DNA of 64,000 nt. Source: Ceratobasidium sp. AG-K (lineage: Eukaryota; Basidiomycota; Agaricomycetes; Cantharellales; Ceratobasidiaceae). The notes beneath the pieces are model-generated. The model did no database searches. It saw nothing but the letters and a program-made list of their open reading frames with translations, and was not told where the DNA came from. Each line of letters starts with the position of its first letter. Position 1 is the stretch's first letter. Positions 22,499 through 33,157 of the stretch are shown here, one piece after another. The translations under genes were made by a program, and so were the position numbers. The DNA is taken from positions 1,054,001 through 1,118,000 of the forward strand of contig JAWNGF010000004.1 of the NCBI GenBank assembly GCA_037039685.1, given 5' to 3'.

Positions 22499-23123
22499 TT
22501 TTTCTTTCCTTGGGTTTGCCGTTTTCTCTCCTATCTTTGCCTTGTCCGATATCTCGCGTTGTCTGGTATCTCGACCTCCCTCTCATCCTCTCCACCTCAC
22601 CCCGCCTCGGACCCGGACCCGCATCTATAACATTTTGCTTTCATTCTCGCTTTCTGTCCATGCATCATCACCATTCATACATGTTTCGTTATGTTTCTGT
22701 TCTGTTCGTTTTGTTTTTCGTGCATTTATTTGATGTAGCGTACTTTGTTTACCTTACCGTGCATATGAATCGAGGAATCGTCCGCGTGTGGGTCAGCGGG
22801 ACAGGATTGCCTATGGGTGGTCAGCAGGGTGAGACTATGTATTGGTCATCAATAGGACAAGATCGCGCAGGTGGGATCGACAAGATGAGCGTACGTACAG
22901 GCGGCCAACAGGACAATCCTACGTACGGGCGATCAACCGGACGATCCTGCATTGGGTGATCAGCAGATCGCACCTCCTCTGGAGAGTGCCGAGTCGCGAC
23001 TTACTTGCGCTGTGGTGCATGGACTCCTCAACCAGGAGCGCCCCCTGCGGTCACGATCTACAGCACGGCGTAATGTCTTTGGTTCCTAGCTGTTGCGTCT
23101 ACGCAATAGATCGCTGCGTAGGC
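22499..23123. other. Intergenic with degenerate short repeats
   Basis: 3' flank of the Cdh1 gene followed by non-coding sequence. Around 22847-22950 a loose repeat recurs three times, built on (G)(A/C)(T/C)CAA(T/C)(A/C)GGAC followed by a GATC or CAATCC element. No gene was supported. Confidence 0.4.
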
Positions 23124-23130
23124 TATATAA
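23124..23130 (+). promoter_or_regulatory. Probable TATA box
   Basis: TATATAA lies 39 nt upstream of the ATG at 23169. A matching TATATA lies the same distance upstream of the paralogous gene at 23923. Confidence 0.5.
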
Positions 23131-23168
23131 ACCAGACACTACGGCCTTGTTCACTCGACCAATCCGCC

Positions 23169-23680
23169 ATGACCGAATACCTCCCGCCTTCAAACCAAAC
23201 CCCGGCAACGTTTAGCCTGTCGGGATCCCACAACGAAATACACATCAATGCACCGGGAATAAATCGTAACTTCACCGGAAAACGCAGCGTCGGTAAGTAC
23301 TATTTTCTCCGTTATCCACCACGACTGAGTGGACTAGCCTCTCCATGGATGGTCTCGGACTCGAAAACCATCCCGGGCGAACTAAAATACAACGACGTTC
23401 GGCTGTTGGATAGTCCCGAGACCGCAACAGCCGAAGTTATCGTGCGCAAATTGGTAGTCGAATTTAAAGCGCTCAAGCCAGACGAGGATCGGGAAGTCGT
23501 CGTTGCCGTGGTGAGTCTTGCCTGATTCGGGATGGGTGTATGCTGATCGGCTCGATCCGTTAGTTTAAAAGTGAGTATCTCAGGGTCGTCCGTAAGTTGC
23601 TATTGAGATGATTTCGAGGTGATCATGACGTCGAGGCCATGGTAACTACGACTTCGGACGGAAGTTGGGAAGCCTTGTGA
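23169..23680 (+). CDS. Small protein of unknown family, copy 1
   Basis: About 115 residues over several exons, starting MTEYLPPSN. The first intron (GTAAGTAC...GACTAG) joins TGKRSV to ASPWMV. A later intron (GTGAGTC...GTTAG) leads to a phenylalanine-lysine exon. The last exon encodes MVTTTSDGSWEAL and ends at 23680. The core has alternating hydrophobic strands (ATFSLSG, EIHINAPG, GELKYNDVRLL, AEVIVRKLVVEFKAL), suggesting a small beta-sandwich. There is no signal peptide or membrane helix. Copy 2 lies directly downstream with the same intron positions, and a decayed third copy lies at 25,557. I do not recognise the family. Confidence 0.65.
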
Positions 23681-23882
23681 TGGGCTTGTGTGTTTGGCGC
23701 ATATAGCCACGTTTGTACACTTGTCGTCATTACATGCCCAAATGAAATCCGTGCAGCGTTGATCCGCATGTATCCCGTACCGGTCGAGACTGCGCATGTC
23801 ATGAGGTCACACCGTGTCAGCGCGGGACGACGTAAAAGGCACCCGCTCCAACGCTGACCCTCTACGCCCGCGGCATGGAGGG

Positions 23883-23888
23883 TATATA
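23883..23888 (+). promoter_or_regulatory. Probable TATA box
   Basis: TATATA lies 35-40 nt upstream of the ATG at 23923, at nearly the same spacing as in copy 1. It implies a very short 5' leader. Confidence 0.5.
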
Positions 23889-23922
23889 GAGGACCTGAGG
23901 CCATCTGATCGACCCAAGCAAA

Positions 23923-24455
23923 ATGACCCGAACTCTCGATCTTGTTAACCAGACCAAGGCCAAGCTGAGCCTGGCCGGAGGTGAAAATGTCATGACGATT
24001 ACTGCGCCTGATATCGGGCGGCAGTTTGCTGGGTTGCGCGCATTTAGTAGGTCGGAAGGTTTAATGAGATTGTTTCTGACTGTGGTTTCAGCTTCGCCTT
24101 GGACGGGGTCGTCTGCCGAGCCTGTCGAGGGAACTCTGAGCTATGAACACGAGGTGCAACTGACTGGGCCGGCTGATGCGACGGTGGAGGTCGTAGATGA
24201 CCATGTAGTGGCGAATTTTAGGCTCGTCGATGGAGGAAAGGGGTTAGAAGACGTAGTTGTTGCCACTGTGAGTATAGTTCAAAATCATGTCCTGAAGAGT
24301 TGACGAACTAACAATGTAATGATGTAAACATAGTTCAAGGGTATGTCGACAAAATTGTGAGAGAGTGGCTGAGCCTCTGACCAATTCTACTAGGCGACAG
24401 GTTGCCTAGCGAGATGACCACGACGGTTTTGCAAGGCAGCTGGGGAACGTGCTGA
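23923..24455 (+). CDS. Small protein of unknown family, copy 2
   Basis: Starts MTRTLDLVNQTKAKLSLAGG. The first intron (GTAGGTCGG...GTTTCAG) joins RAF to SPWTGSS, the same site as in copy 1. The second intron follows VVVAT (GTGAGTA...ACATAG) and gives FKG. The third (GTATGTC...TACTAG) leads to the last exon, with MTTTVLQGSWGTC ending at 24455. Predicted length is about 125 residues. The pattern of short hydrophobic strands is shared with copy 1 (LSLAGGENVMTITAPDI against FSLSGSHNEIHINAPGI), though identity is modest. It is probably a soluble beta-rich protein. It is followed at once by a fragment of an HSPA12-like Hsp70 gene. Confidence 0.65.
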
Positions 24456-24610
24456 CGCAAGCGCACATTTTTGTAATTCGAATACTGTAAATGAGTTATT
24501 ATTGGTGAACTCACAAGGCCCCGCTTCAGACGTTAATAGTTCACACTTCCCTCAAGAGCGCTCGGGTTTCGGCCGACTTGTTCTCACAAAACGGACATCC
24601 CCAATAAGCT

Positions 24611-25262
24611 CCGATAGTACCGCGCTTAACCACGAGTAGATCCCCGGCTGACGGCGCCGCATTACAGCACCTTTCGAACAATGTCCTCATAATGACCCCT
24701 CAGTATGCCTACGGAATTGAGATTAATCCACCATTTGATCAATCAAACGAGGGTCATCGTAGCCGAACTCAAACACAAAAATTTAGCGGGCTTCACGTAC
24801 ATGGGAAATGGGGTGAAATCGTCCCCAAGGTTTTTATTATTCGAGGCTAACCATGGAGTGTAAACTAATTGTGTTGGCGTTTTAGGGACCCGCTGGTGAT
24901 TCTATTGACCGTATAACCCACGTCGGGGAATATCCCAAACTTGATGCCAAACCGGCTGCTTTGAACGAGGAACTTTATTCATACTCATTTAATAATCCCC
25001 CCGATTGGATGAGAAATAAATCAGGTAAACCCAATTTTATTCTGCCACAGTGACTGTGTACTGACCTTACCAATAGGCAAGTTACTTGACGGGTTTCGGA
25101 AGATAGGTTTAGTAGCCGCCGACCTGAATGGAATGCGAAACACGCTACAGACGAAAACAGCAACGGCGAGACTTGTCGGAGCCTTGGATTCAATGTATGC
25201 TTGCCTTTTGCTGGGGTTGATCCCGGCGGGTTTTTAGAGTGGGTGGATTCAGAGGTGGGTCG
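24611..25262 (+). pseudogene. C-terminal fragment of an HSPA12-like Hsp70 gene
   Basis: Contains only the C-terminal portion of an HSPA12-type Hsp70. It has YGIEINPPFDQSNEGHRSR, a GKWGEIVPKG segment, NEELYSYSFNNPPDWMRNKSG and KLLDGFRKIGLVAADLNGM. It ends with an EWVDSEVG-like finish, and exons are separated by intron-like gaps. These motifs align in order with the C-terminal part of the copy at 29.3-31.1 kb (YSYTPNDCPEWMRSESG, then FLNGFEATCPLTADL). No ATPase-domain start was found upstream, where copy 2 of the small gene ends at 24455. It is read as a truncated relic. Confidence 0.65.
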
Positions 25263-25556
25263 AAACCGCGGATATCTCATCACCGCCTTTACCAACATCA
25301 TGTACCATAATACCAGGGCTTGGTAAGACCTACACCTGTGCAACTCATCCCAGAGCTTGTATGAGGTGCTATGCTTACCGGTGTCTTTCCAAATCGACAA
25401 CGTGTATATATATGCCTGCATATATGCGCCAAGAATATCCCATCATATTGCGGATTGCTGTAAGGCATTCTATTTGGTGGTTCGACGGTCGAGTTCATAT
25501 AAATCGATGAACTAACTACCTGAACCCTTACACCCTCAGCATGTATATGGAGGACA

Positions 25557-25915
25557 TGTGGGCGCCTGATCAACCAGTCGCTACAGCCCGAACTCTCTAT
25601 CTCATTAACCAGACCAAGGCCAACTTGAGTCTTAAGGTTGCTGGGGACAAGGTATTAGCAAATTTAGGCTTATTCATTGGAGAAAGGGATTGAAAGATGT
25701 GATTGCCGCCACTGTAAGTCTGACCCACGATTATCTAGTTAGGGACCGGAGAACTGACAAATTAATTGATAGAAGTGTAGTTCACAGGTGCGTACGCGTT
25801 GATTGGTTCGTGAGAAAAATATTGGGGGTCTGGCCTTTCTATAGGGGCAATAAGTCCTGGTGGAATGACTACAACAGTTTTGCAAGGCATTCGGAGAACC
25901 TGTTAACACAGACAT
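25557..25915 (+). pseudogene. Decayed third copy of the small unknown protein
   Basis: Retains the start region (TARTLYLINQTKANLSL, clearly related to copy 2), the strand ending in DVIAAT before a GTAAGTC donor, and the last exon (MTTTVLQG, then a changed tail). The middle is missing: sequence for the SPW region and the first intron is deleted, and the frame is disturbed. The promoter side is also recognisably similar to copy 2. It sits directly upstream of the longest HSPA12-like gene, as copy 2 does for the Hsp70 fragment. Confidence 0.65.
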
Positions 25916-26418
25916 GTTTTTAATGTAATCTATGGTTTGCGGGAGGTTTCGGTTTGAGCTGTAAATTGCCTGCTGTGAATATTATGTCAGCAAGACCTGA
26001 TTGGCTCTCGGCGGTCTGTAATTGGTCTGGAAATGTTACGGAGCGCCTTGGAGTGCCAGGAGCAATACACGAGAGCCGTCTCTGCTCCAACCAAGTAAGA
26101 CGTGTTATCAAGCGCTGCGACCATCAGAGGCGAGGGCGCTAGACTGGGGCGCTTATATGGACAAAGGTATATCGTGACCCTGAGTTTGACCACGACCGCT
26201 CCACTGAAGCACAGTCTCCTGAATCAACATATATATATACATTGATGTATGCCAGCTGTCATGACTGTAAGCGCTTATAACGAGTGAATCTCCCTCCTCG
26301 CAAACCCCGCAACATACGAGAAGAGATCGGCCGCGTGCAACACGTTAACTGTCAACATTCGAGGGCTCTATCATTAAACACAGCTCTGTCCCCAGCCACC
26401 AGTCACTGTACTGATAGC

Positions 26419-28815
26419 ATGGATACAAATAATCCTGCCAGTGCTGCTAAGCCAACGTCAGGGACCACCACTTGGAGTTTGAAGAATGTATGGAATGGTG
26501 GTTCGAAAATCGTTCTGGGAATCGATACTGGAAACATGTACAGTAAAGTATCATATGCGTTTCTACGAAATGGTAAGCACAACAGTGTCTGCTTCACAGT
26601 CACCCTGATGTACTCCCGCATGGTTTGTAGGGAGCCCCCCTTTGGTGCGTTGTGTCACACGAGGGACTTGCTGCGAAAACGAGATCCCAACCATGGCGTG
26701 GTACGATGAAGATCAAACGGTATGCCATATCCTTTGTACTTGAACCTAGGACGTATTGACTAGGCTACGTCATAGGCTGTATTAGTTGGCTCTGAGGCCC
26801 TCTCATGTATCACTGAAGAGGAAGCGCGGGGTAGTAATTGGACCTTGGTCAAGAATTTTAGATTATACCTGTATCCGGATCTTAAGGCTGAGAATCTCAA
26901 GTCTAACCAGGATGCACCGCCGGATCGTGAGTATTGATATGCAACACTTAGCCCTTTCTTCCTGACTCTTGGTGTACAAACTCAGCTCTGCCGCATGGCG
27001 TTAATATCCAACAGGTCTATGCAGACTTTTTGAGATATCTCATTACACATATCAAAACCTCTTTTGAGACTCAAATTCTTGATGGAAAGCGGGAGTGGTT
27101 TTGGTATAGCCCTAAAATGGAGATTGTCTTCACCTACCTGCGTGAAGGGGCTGAACAAGATATCCTTCGAAGCGCAGCCGTAGATGCTGGCCTCGTGGAC
27201 TCTGGTAGAGCGTTGGTGAATATCCATTTCACAACGGATGCGGAGGCAAAATTCTACTTCAATAGCTACTACACTAACATGTGTAGTCAACTCTCGGTAC
27301 GTGGATATTGATCGTATTTACCAAGTTACAGTAACAGACTTTTTTCATAGTCGGGCGAGCTGTTCGCTTTGTGCGATGCTGGTTATTTAGCTGTCACGAC
27401 AACGCTGTTCAAGGTCCAAGATGATCCCTCGCAATTGCAACTAGAGGTATCTAACGCTAGCAGTAAGTCAGCCAAAACAATTCTAGTGAGTAAACCAAAG
27501 GTCGATGGATATTATATATGTGTAGGTGTCCAAGCAGGCTTGGGGTTCGTTGAACAGCAGGCCAGTTCATATTTGCGTCGGCTGCTTGGGAATACTGGAT
27601 TACCTTCGGATGAAATAGACGAATACGCTGAGGCTGGGGCAAAGGATCTCATGATGGTAGCAGGACGAGTTTTTGATGGTACTACTGAATTCTTGCGTGT
27701 CGAGTTAGGTAACCCACAACTGAACATACCAAAAATTGGTATTCGACGAGGCGTTCTTAAACTATCTGGGTTCGGATCCTCTTACTTTACCATGGGGTTT
27801 GTGTGTTCCTAACGATAAATATAAAAAATTAGTGCCACCATCCAGTTGTTTTTTGATCAGTGTATCAACAACATCATCGCTGATACAGATATGCAGATTG
27901 CCGCAAATTCTGTGCCGGTGAGTATCCGTAAATATTTTGATCCCAGAGTTCTGAATCAATTGTCACCCTTCCACTTGGCTGCGAATGCTAGCATATTTTG
28001 CTCACCAGGAGCTTCGGAGAGAGCCTCTATCTGCGCAAGAAGCTTGCCGCTTGGTTTCAACCCCTCGGCACACAGGTGACCACCACCAACGAGTCTAAGT
28101 AAGCCTTTCAAAATCAGATTCTGGCGACCGCGAACCCTACCATTTTTGCGTCCGTATTCTCCAAGGTCAAAAGCCGCAGCAGAAGGCGCTGTCATTTGGG
28201 GCTACACTAAAATAGCTTCCACTCGTTCGCCCCGTTGCCCTCTTGGGGTTGAAGTCGATGTGCTATTTGATCCTGGCAATGATAACGAATACAGATGGGG
28301 GACAATATACAAGCATAGCGGGAAATACGTTACTGGAAAGTGGCTAGAGCTTACCCATCAGGTGATGATTGCGTTTAACAGCATGTCTATGTACTTTTCG
28401 GTTGATATTCGGCCTAGGGTATAAATATTGGCTACAGCAAACTCAGCCGACACGCTGTCACCCGGGAGTACCGGGTTCCTAATACAGATTTAGGTAGTTT
28501 AAATGAAGTCATTTACGCAAATTATTCTGGAAGCCCATTGAGATGGCTCAGGGAACCACTTGGTATTTCCGATTCTCGTTCCCAGTAACTTAGCGTTGAT
28601 AATGCCCTATACGCGTTCGTAGGAAAAATGGTCGATGGGATTCAGAAGATGTACACCATAAAGGCGAACCTTAATAGTATGAAGAAGGCACTGCAGCTCG
28701 CATAAACACTGAGGGGAGTTGTTATTGGACACTTGCCTTCAATGTGTGCCTCACAATTGGGCGTACCAAAATGGCTGGCTTTCTAGAATGGGTCGAGGGC
28801 CCGGAAGTGAGTTGG
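26419..28815 (+). pseudogene. HSPA12-like Hsp70 gene, near full length, probably damaged
   Basis: Starts MDTNNPASAAKPTSG. The ATPase domain begins KIVLGIDTGNMYSKVSYAF (phosphate-1 loop of the actin/Hsp70 fold). It continues over in-phase introns through IPTMAWYDEDQT, VLVGSEALSCITEEEARG, LVKNFRLYLYPDLK, QQVYADFLRYL and DILRSAAVDAGLVDSGRA. Then come CDAGYLAVTTTLFKV (a degenerate phosphate-2 loop; active relatives have DAGGGT), FGESLYLRKKL and AAAEGAVIWGY. These are the landmarks of the HSPA12 branch expanded in basidiomycetes. Near 28,690 the frame is broken: KKALQLA is followed by TAA, and the expected YWTLAFNVCL strand continues in another frame without an intervening intron signal. With the lost glycine loop, this suggests a non-functional or nucleotide-binding-deficient protein. 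Confidence 0.7.
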
Positions 28816-29331
28816 TTCGGCAAACACCAGTATTTGTGCAGTAATCCTAATTTTACCTAGGGTACTATAAAAACAATGGCAGTAGACGTTGTCCTAGAGC
28901 GAGAGGCCTAAGCTCGCGTCAGACCAAACATTTGGAATTGAACCACAGGACTGGTGGAGAGTATGCATATACGCACTACAAATGAATCCCAATTTTGATT
29001 TCATATTTAAACCGTCCTCATCACGTATACCGAAGGCGAGTTCACCTATTAAGAGCGATGGGTAAGCCTGTGTACTCTTGATCATACTTCAGGCCGTGGG
29101 TGGCTCTATAAATGCATTGTTACCATTCTGATTTACGTTGTTACTAACCCACTGACCAATGTATAGTAGTATCACCATAAGGCTATAATGCGATATCGGA
29201 CCTTACATATCGTGGTACCCTCCTCCACCGAGGCCGACTAAACGCGGAATTTTCAAGACCTGCGTATGTCGACAATCTCTAGGGGTAAAAACACAGGTGA
29301 TATTATAGAGTAGGCTGAACAAACACAGGAG

Positions 29332-31140
29332 ATGAATGCCAATAATTTCCCAGCTATTGCTAAGCTAGCCACTCCGCGCTCGATCCGACTCATAGCACTT
29401 CAAGGATGAGTCGGTGGGAGGGGGATTCCAAGATGGTAGTTGGAGTCGATGTAGGAAGTACGAACAGTGTAGTCAGCTACATATATCTAGAGCGCGGTAA
29501 GTTAAACAGTGCGCATTTAACGAATACAGCCACTTGGCAACTGTAGGAATAGAACCAGCATTCTATTATATTATATATTGGCCCGGACAAGCGGCGTACG
29601 GCTCGCGGAGCAGTGTACCAACGTTCATATGGTATGATACGAGCGGAAGGGCGGGTTTCACCCTTGTATCTTGACCTGTAGGCCAACATGCAAGCTGAGC
29701 AGCCCATGTCATTCGGGGCGGAGGCTTTGACCGATGCTATCCAAGAAGCAGCTGAAGACAATAAATGGTATTGGCAAAGGGGTTCAAACTTCATCTGTAT
29801 CCTCAAGTTATAAAGGCCAAATATAACTCGAACCTGGATGGTATGACAATTGGGATATAGCCTTTCCATATTGGCTTACATTGAATTGCCGTAGGCCTTC
29901 CGGTCTGTGTTTCCTTGCAAGAGATATATGGAGATTTCCTAGGATACCTTTTCCAAAAGACCAAGGCCAATTTTAAGCGACGTATTGTTGACGGCGAACG
30001 AATATGGACGCGCTACAGCCCGACAATAGAAATTATAATTCCCCGTCCAGTTGGATGGGGGCTCCTCAACAGGCATTCCTACGAAAGGCGGCTATAGGAG
30101 CCGGATGGGTATCAACGACCAATGTACTGAGCCAGATTGTGTTCATAACCGAAACAGAAGCATCAGTCCATTTCTGCAATCGTTACACCAACCTTCATGA
30201 CCTACTTCAAGTACGTAGCTCCCATGGGTTGGATGGCTAAACTAGCCGTCATTTCCGATAGCCAGGGACCCACCTCGCTGTATGTGATGCTAGTGGTTCA
30301 ACTGCCAATATGATACTATATACAGTTGAAGTCACTTAACCGTTGCTTCGATTAAGCGAAGTCCGTTGCGTCGCCTATGGGATATTCGGCTCAATTCACT
30401 ACGAGGAATGTCGCTATCAACAACGCCACGCATGTACGTAGGCTTCCAAACAGGGGGGACTATGGTGGACAAGCAAGCTGAGTCGTATTTGCGCCGTTTA
30501 CTGTTATATGCGGAGATCTCGTTGGTCGAGAGAAGTGAATTTATAAATAAGGGCGTAAAGGAGTTCGAGGCCGAAGCTAATAAGACGTGGGCGCATTAAT
30601 ATGACGGGGTTAGTGGTACGATATCTTTTCACCGAGCGAAACGGATACCTGACCCTTCACAGAACATTCTTGTAGTGCTGTAACCCGAATGTTCTTCAAC
30701 AAGTGTGTTGGTAAAATTATTGCAAGTGTTCACTCACAGTTGGGATCTGATCCCGTTCCCGTAAGCATGTAGCCATCGACTGGGATTTATCTACCGTCAC
30801 CCCTATATTCAAGAGTATGAGACGCCCGCCCCTGATTTGAGTAACTGGGATGAGACACTCTACTCCTACACTCCAAACGACTGCCCCGAGTGGATGAGGA
30901 GCGAGTCTGGTGAGTCACATAACGGGTTAGGCCTACTTAAAGTGGAAGTCAACGGCGTTTTTCTGCAGGCAGATTTCTCAACGGATTCGAAGCTACTTGT
31001 CCCTTGACTGCTGACCTTGATCATTCGCAAAAGGTGCTCCAGTCACGTACGAGCGCCCGCGGACGCTAGTGGCTACTCACCTTTGACCTATGTATCAGAT
31101 TCGGCGGTACTGAATACAAGGTTTCCTAGAGTGGGAAGAG
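29332..31140 (+). pseudogene. Heavily decayed HSPA12-like Hsp70 copy
   Basis: The start MNANN parallels MDTNN of the preceding copy. Recognisable blocks follow in order but in shifting frames: KMVVGVDVGSTNSVVSYIYL, YWPGQAAYGSRSSVPTFIWY, FGAEALTDA, then (shifted) AKGFKLHLYPQVI, IYGDFLGYLFQKTK, (shifted again) GAPQQAFLRKAAIGAGW, LAVCDASGSTANMILYTV, VDKQAESYLRRLL and FFNKCVGKIIASVHS. After a gap where the FGES and AEGA blocks should be, it ends with DETLYSYTPNDCPEWMRS and a terminal FGGTEYK strand. There are at least three frameshifts and one internal deletion. Its phosphate-2 loop (CDASGST) is closer to the family norm than that of the neighbouring copy. Confidence 0.7.
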
Positions 31141-31667
31141 TCGGTATGCCCACTCGATTTTGTACCACCCGCTTGTAACATGTTGCCGATTTCCGGGCAG
31201 GGTACAACAAGGAGGAGTCCATTAAGTATTATACCTGTACCGGTTCCTGAGTCCGGATGAACAAATAAGACAAAAGGGGTAAAACAATTAAAGTGATACG
31301 AGTGTTTCGAGCCAACGATGTGTACATGTATGCGCCAAACAAGCCCCTGCTTTATGATCAGTGAATCCAAATTTCATTTGACATTTACACTTGAGCGACC
31401 ACGACAGCTTGAAGTGAAGATCTTCGTGCATTCTAGATACTCGTACATCCAATCGTACAACAATGCGACTACTGTACACAATACTGGTCCAAGCTCAGGA
31501 TCAAAAGGGAGAAGAATAGACCAGATGACACGCGGAAACGGCAAGGCGTAAACAAGGATAAATATTGCGCGGAAATGGAAATGGTATCGGTGACGGGACA
31601 ATAGGAAACCAAGATGATGGGGCGGTCACGGGGCGGTACAAGGAGTAATGGGAACGAGTCGAAGGGG
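31141..31667. other. Intergenic, nothing recognised
   Basis: Spacer between the decayed Hsp70 copy and the 3' end of the minus-strand cyclin gene. The open frames seen here on the minus strand lie in the 3' flank of the cyclin gene and show no independent motif. Confidence 0.4.
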
Positions 31668-33157
31668 CTAGTACCGTGTACCCGAAACAGCGATGGAGTG
31701 TCGTCGCCCGTTCCACGCTGGGTCCAGGCAGCTTGCAGGCGGGATGAGCGTCGCACTCGGGTAGCGCATTCCCTTGGCCTTTTCGGGCGACTCGAGTTTG
31801 ACGGTGGGAGCGGGTGTAACGAGCGAGGATTGGGGTGGGAATAAGGTTCCTTGGGCCCATGAGAGTGGGTTGAATGCGTCTGCATCAGGGGGTGTGCGAG
31901 GCGGCGTAGTTTCGGTTTCCCGTTCGCTCGTGGCCTCGGACATGGTGACGTCTTCGGCAAGTTCTGGAATAGGTGCACACCATTGTATTGCGTTGAAAAC
32001 GGGCGAGCCGTGTTCTCGAATTGGACGGGGGACGTAGACGGGTGGGGGATTGGATGCTCGGCGCGCGTATTGTGGGGGTGGATGAGGAGTTTGGGTCGAG
32101 GGATGGGGCGCTGGAGGTAATGAGGTGGCATTGCGCCGAGGCTGGATGGAGGGTGCGATTCGCCATTGAGTAAAGTCGAATACCCCTGTTTCGCGCTGTA
32201 TTTGAGGCGCGGGCACGGGCATGAGCGACGTTCGAGTGCGGGCGGGTGCGCGGACGACGGGGGGAGGAGGTGTTCCGGGTGAAGAGGGAGACGCGGGAGG
32301 CGATGGTAACCCTTGAGCTGGCTTGGACACCGAAATTGGCGGCGGGGCAGGTTGGAGTGTCGACGGCCCAGCGACAGGCATGGGAGCAGGGGTGGGTGCC
32401 GAAACACCTTGAGGGTCTCCAAATGCGCGAACGCCTGGCCCATTTCGGCTACTTGACGTAGCGCCGTAAATAGCAGACAAACTTGGCAGCGAACAGCGCC
32501 TCTGACCGCCCATCATTTCCTCGCTAAATATCGTACCCTCTCGCATCGAGAACATCTTGTTATTAGTGGGGTCTGGGACGGGACCGACCCAGAGTCTATG
32601 CTCGAGTGCGTCAAACATGGTTTCGATGCATGCGGAAATCATTCGTGACGAGCTCCCCGAAAGTCGAGCCCATGTCTCGGTGCGATAGGATCCGTCTTCA
32701 AGAAATCGATGGGCGAGTACGAGCGCGGCGACAAATGCTATCCGGGGGTCGGCTGGGCTGGGCTTGAAGCGGGGTTTGGCACGTTCGAGGTAGGAGAGGG
32801 CGGTATAGAAGACGCCGACCGAGGCGCGCGAGTAGTACGACAGGTTCGCAATATACCATGACACTGTGGGCTGGCGAGTGGCCAGAGGCTCGGGAAAGTA
32901 AAGCCCTTGCAGGTGCTTGGTGAGGGTCGGAGGGGGGTCGGAGCATAGACGAGGATCTGGGTGGTTGTCGGACGTAACGCCGTAGATGGACCGCAGAATT
33001 GTGCAAGCATGATCTGTGATTATCATGTTAGGAAGACGTAGGCGACGATATAATGTGAATTACTGATGAATGCCTCTGCGTCGCGGCCCGAAAGCGTTGG
33101 GGCTTGGGCGTGCGAGTCGCATGACTGGCAAGGGGCTTTGGTGGGGGTCATTTGCAT
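31668..33157 (-). CDS. PCL/Pho80-type cyclin with long proline-rich tail
   Basis: Two exons, 33157-33064 and 33013-31668, with a 50 nt intron (GTAATTC...TCACAG). The frame closes at 479 residues. The cyclin box lies at about residues 30-175: NHACTILRSIYGV, VSWYIANLSYYSRASVGVFY, YLERAKPRF, DPRIAFVAALVLAHRFLEDG, WARLSGSSSRMI and ALEHRLWVG. This resembles Pho80/PCL-family cyclins, which partner Pho85-type kinases in nutrient, glycogen and polarity control. The remaining 300 residues are rich in Pro, Ser and Ala and probably disordered. They contain several repeated short motifs ending in a QW (FDFTQWR, FNAIQWC, FNPLSWA) that look like three copies of one docking element. The partner kinase is not identifiable here. 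It diverges from a second cyclin gene 1.6 kb away. Confidence 0.8.

Noticed and set aside
31469..32443. 324-codon minus-strand frame overlapping the cyclin gene
   Set aside because: It is an alternate frame of the proline-rich tail; the cyclin-box frame is continuous with exon 1 and has the family motifs.
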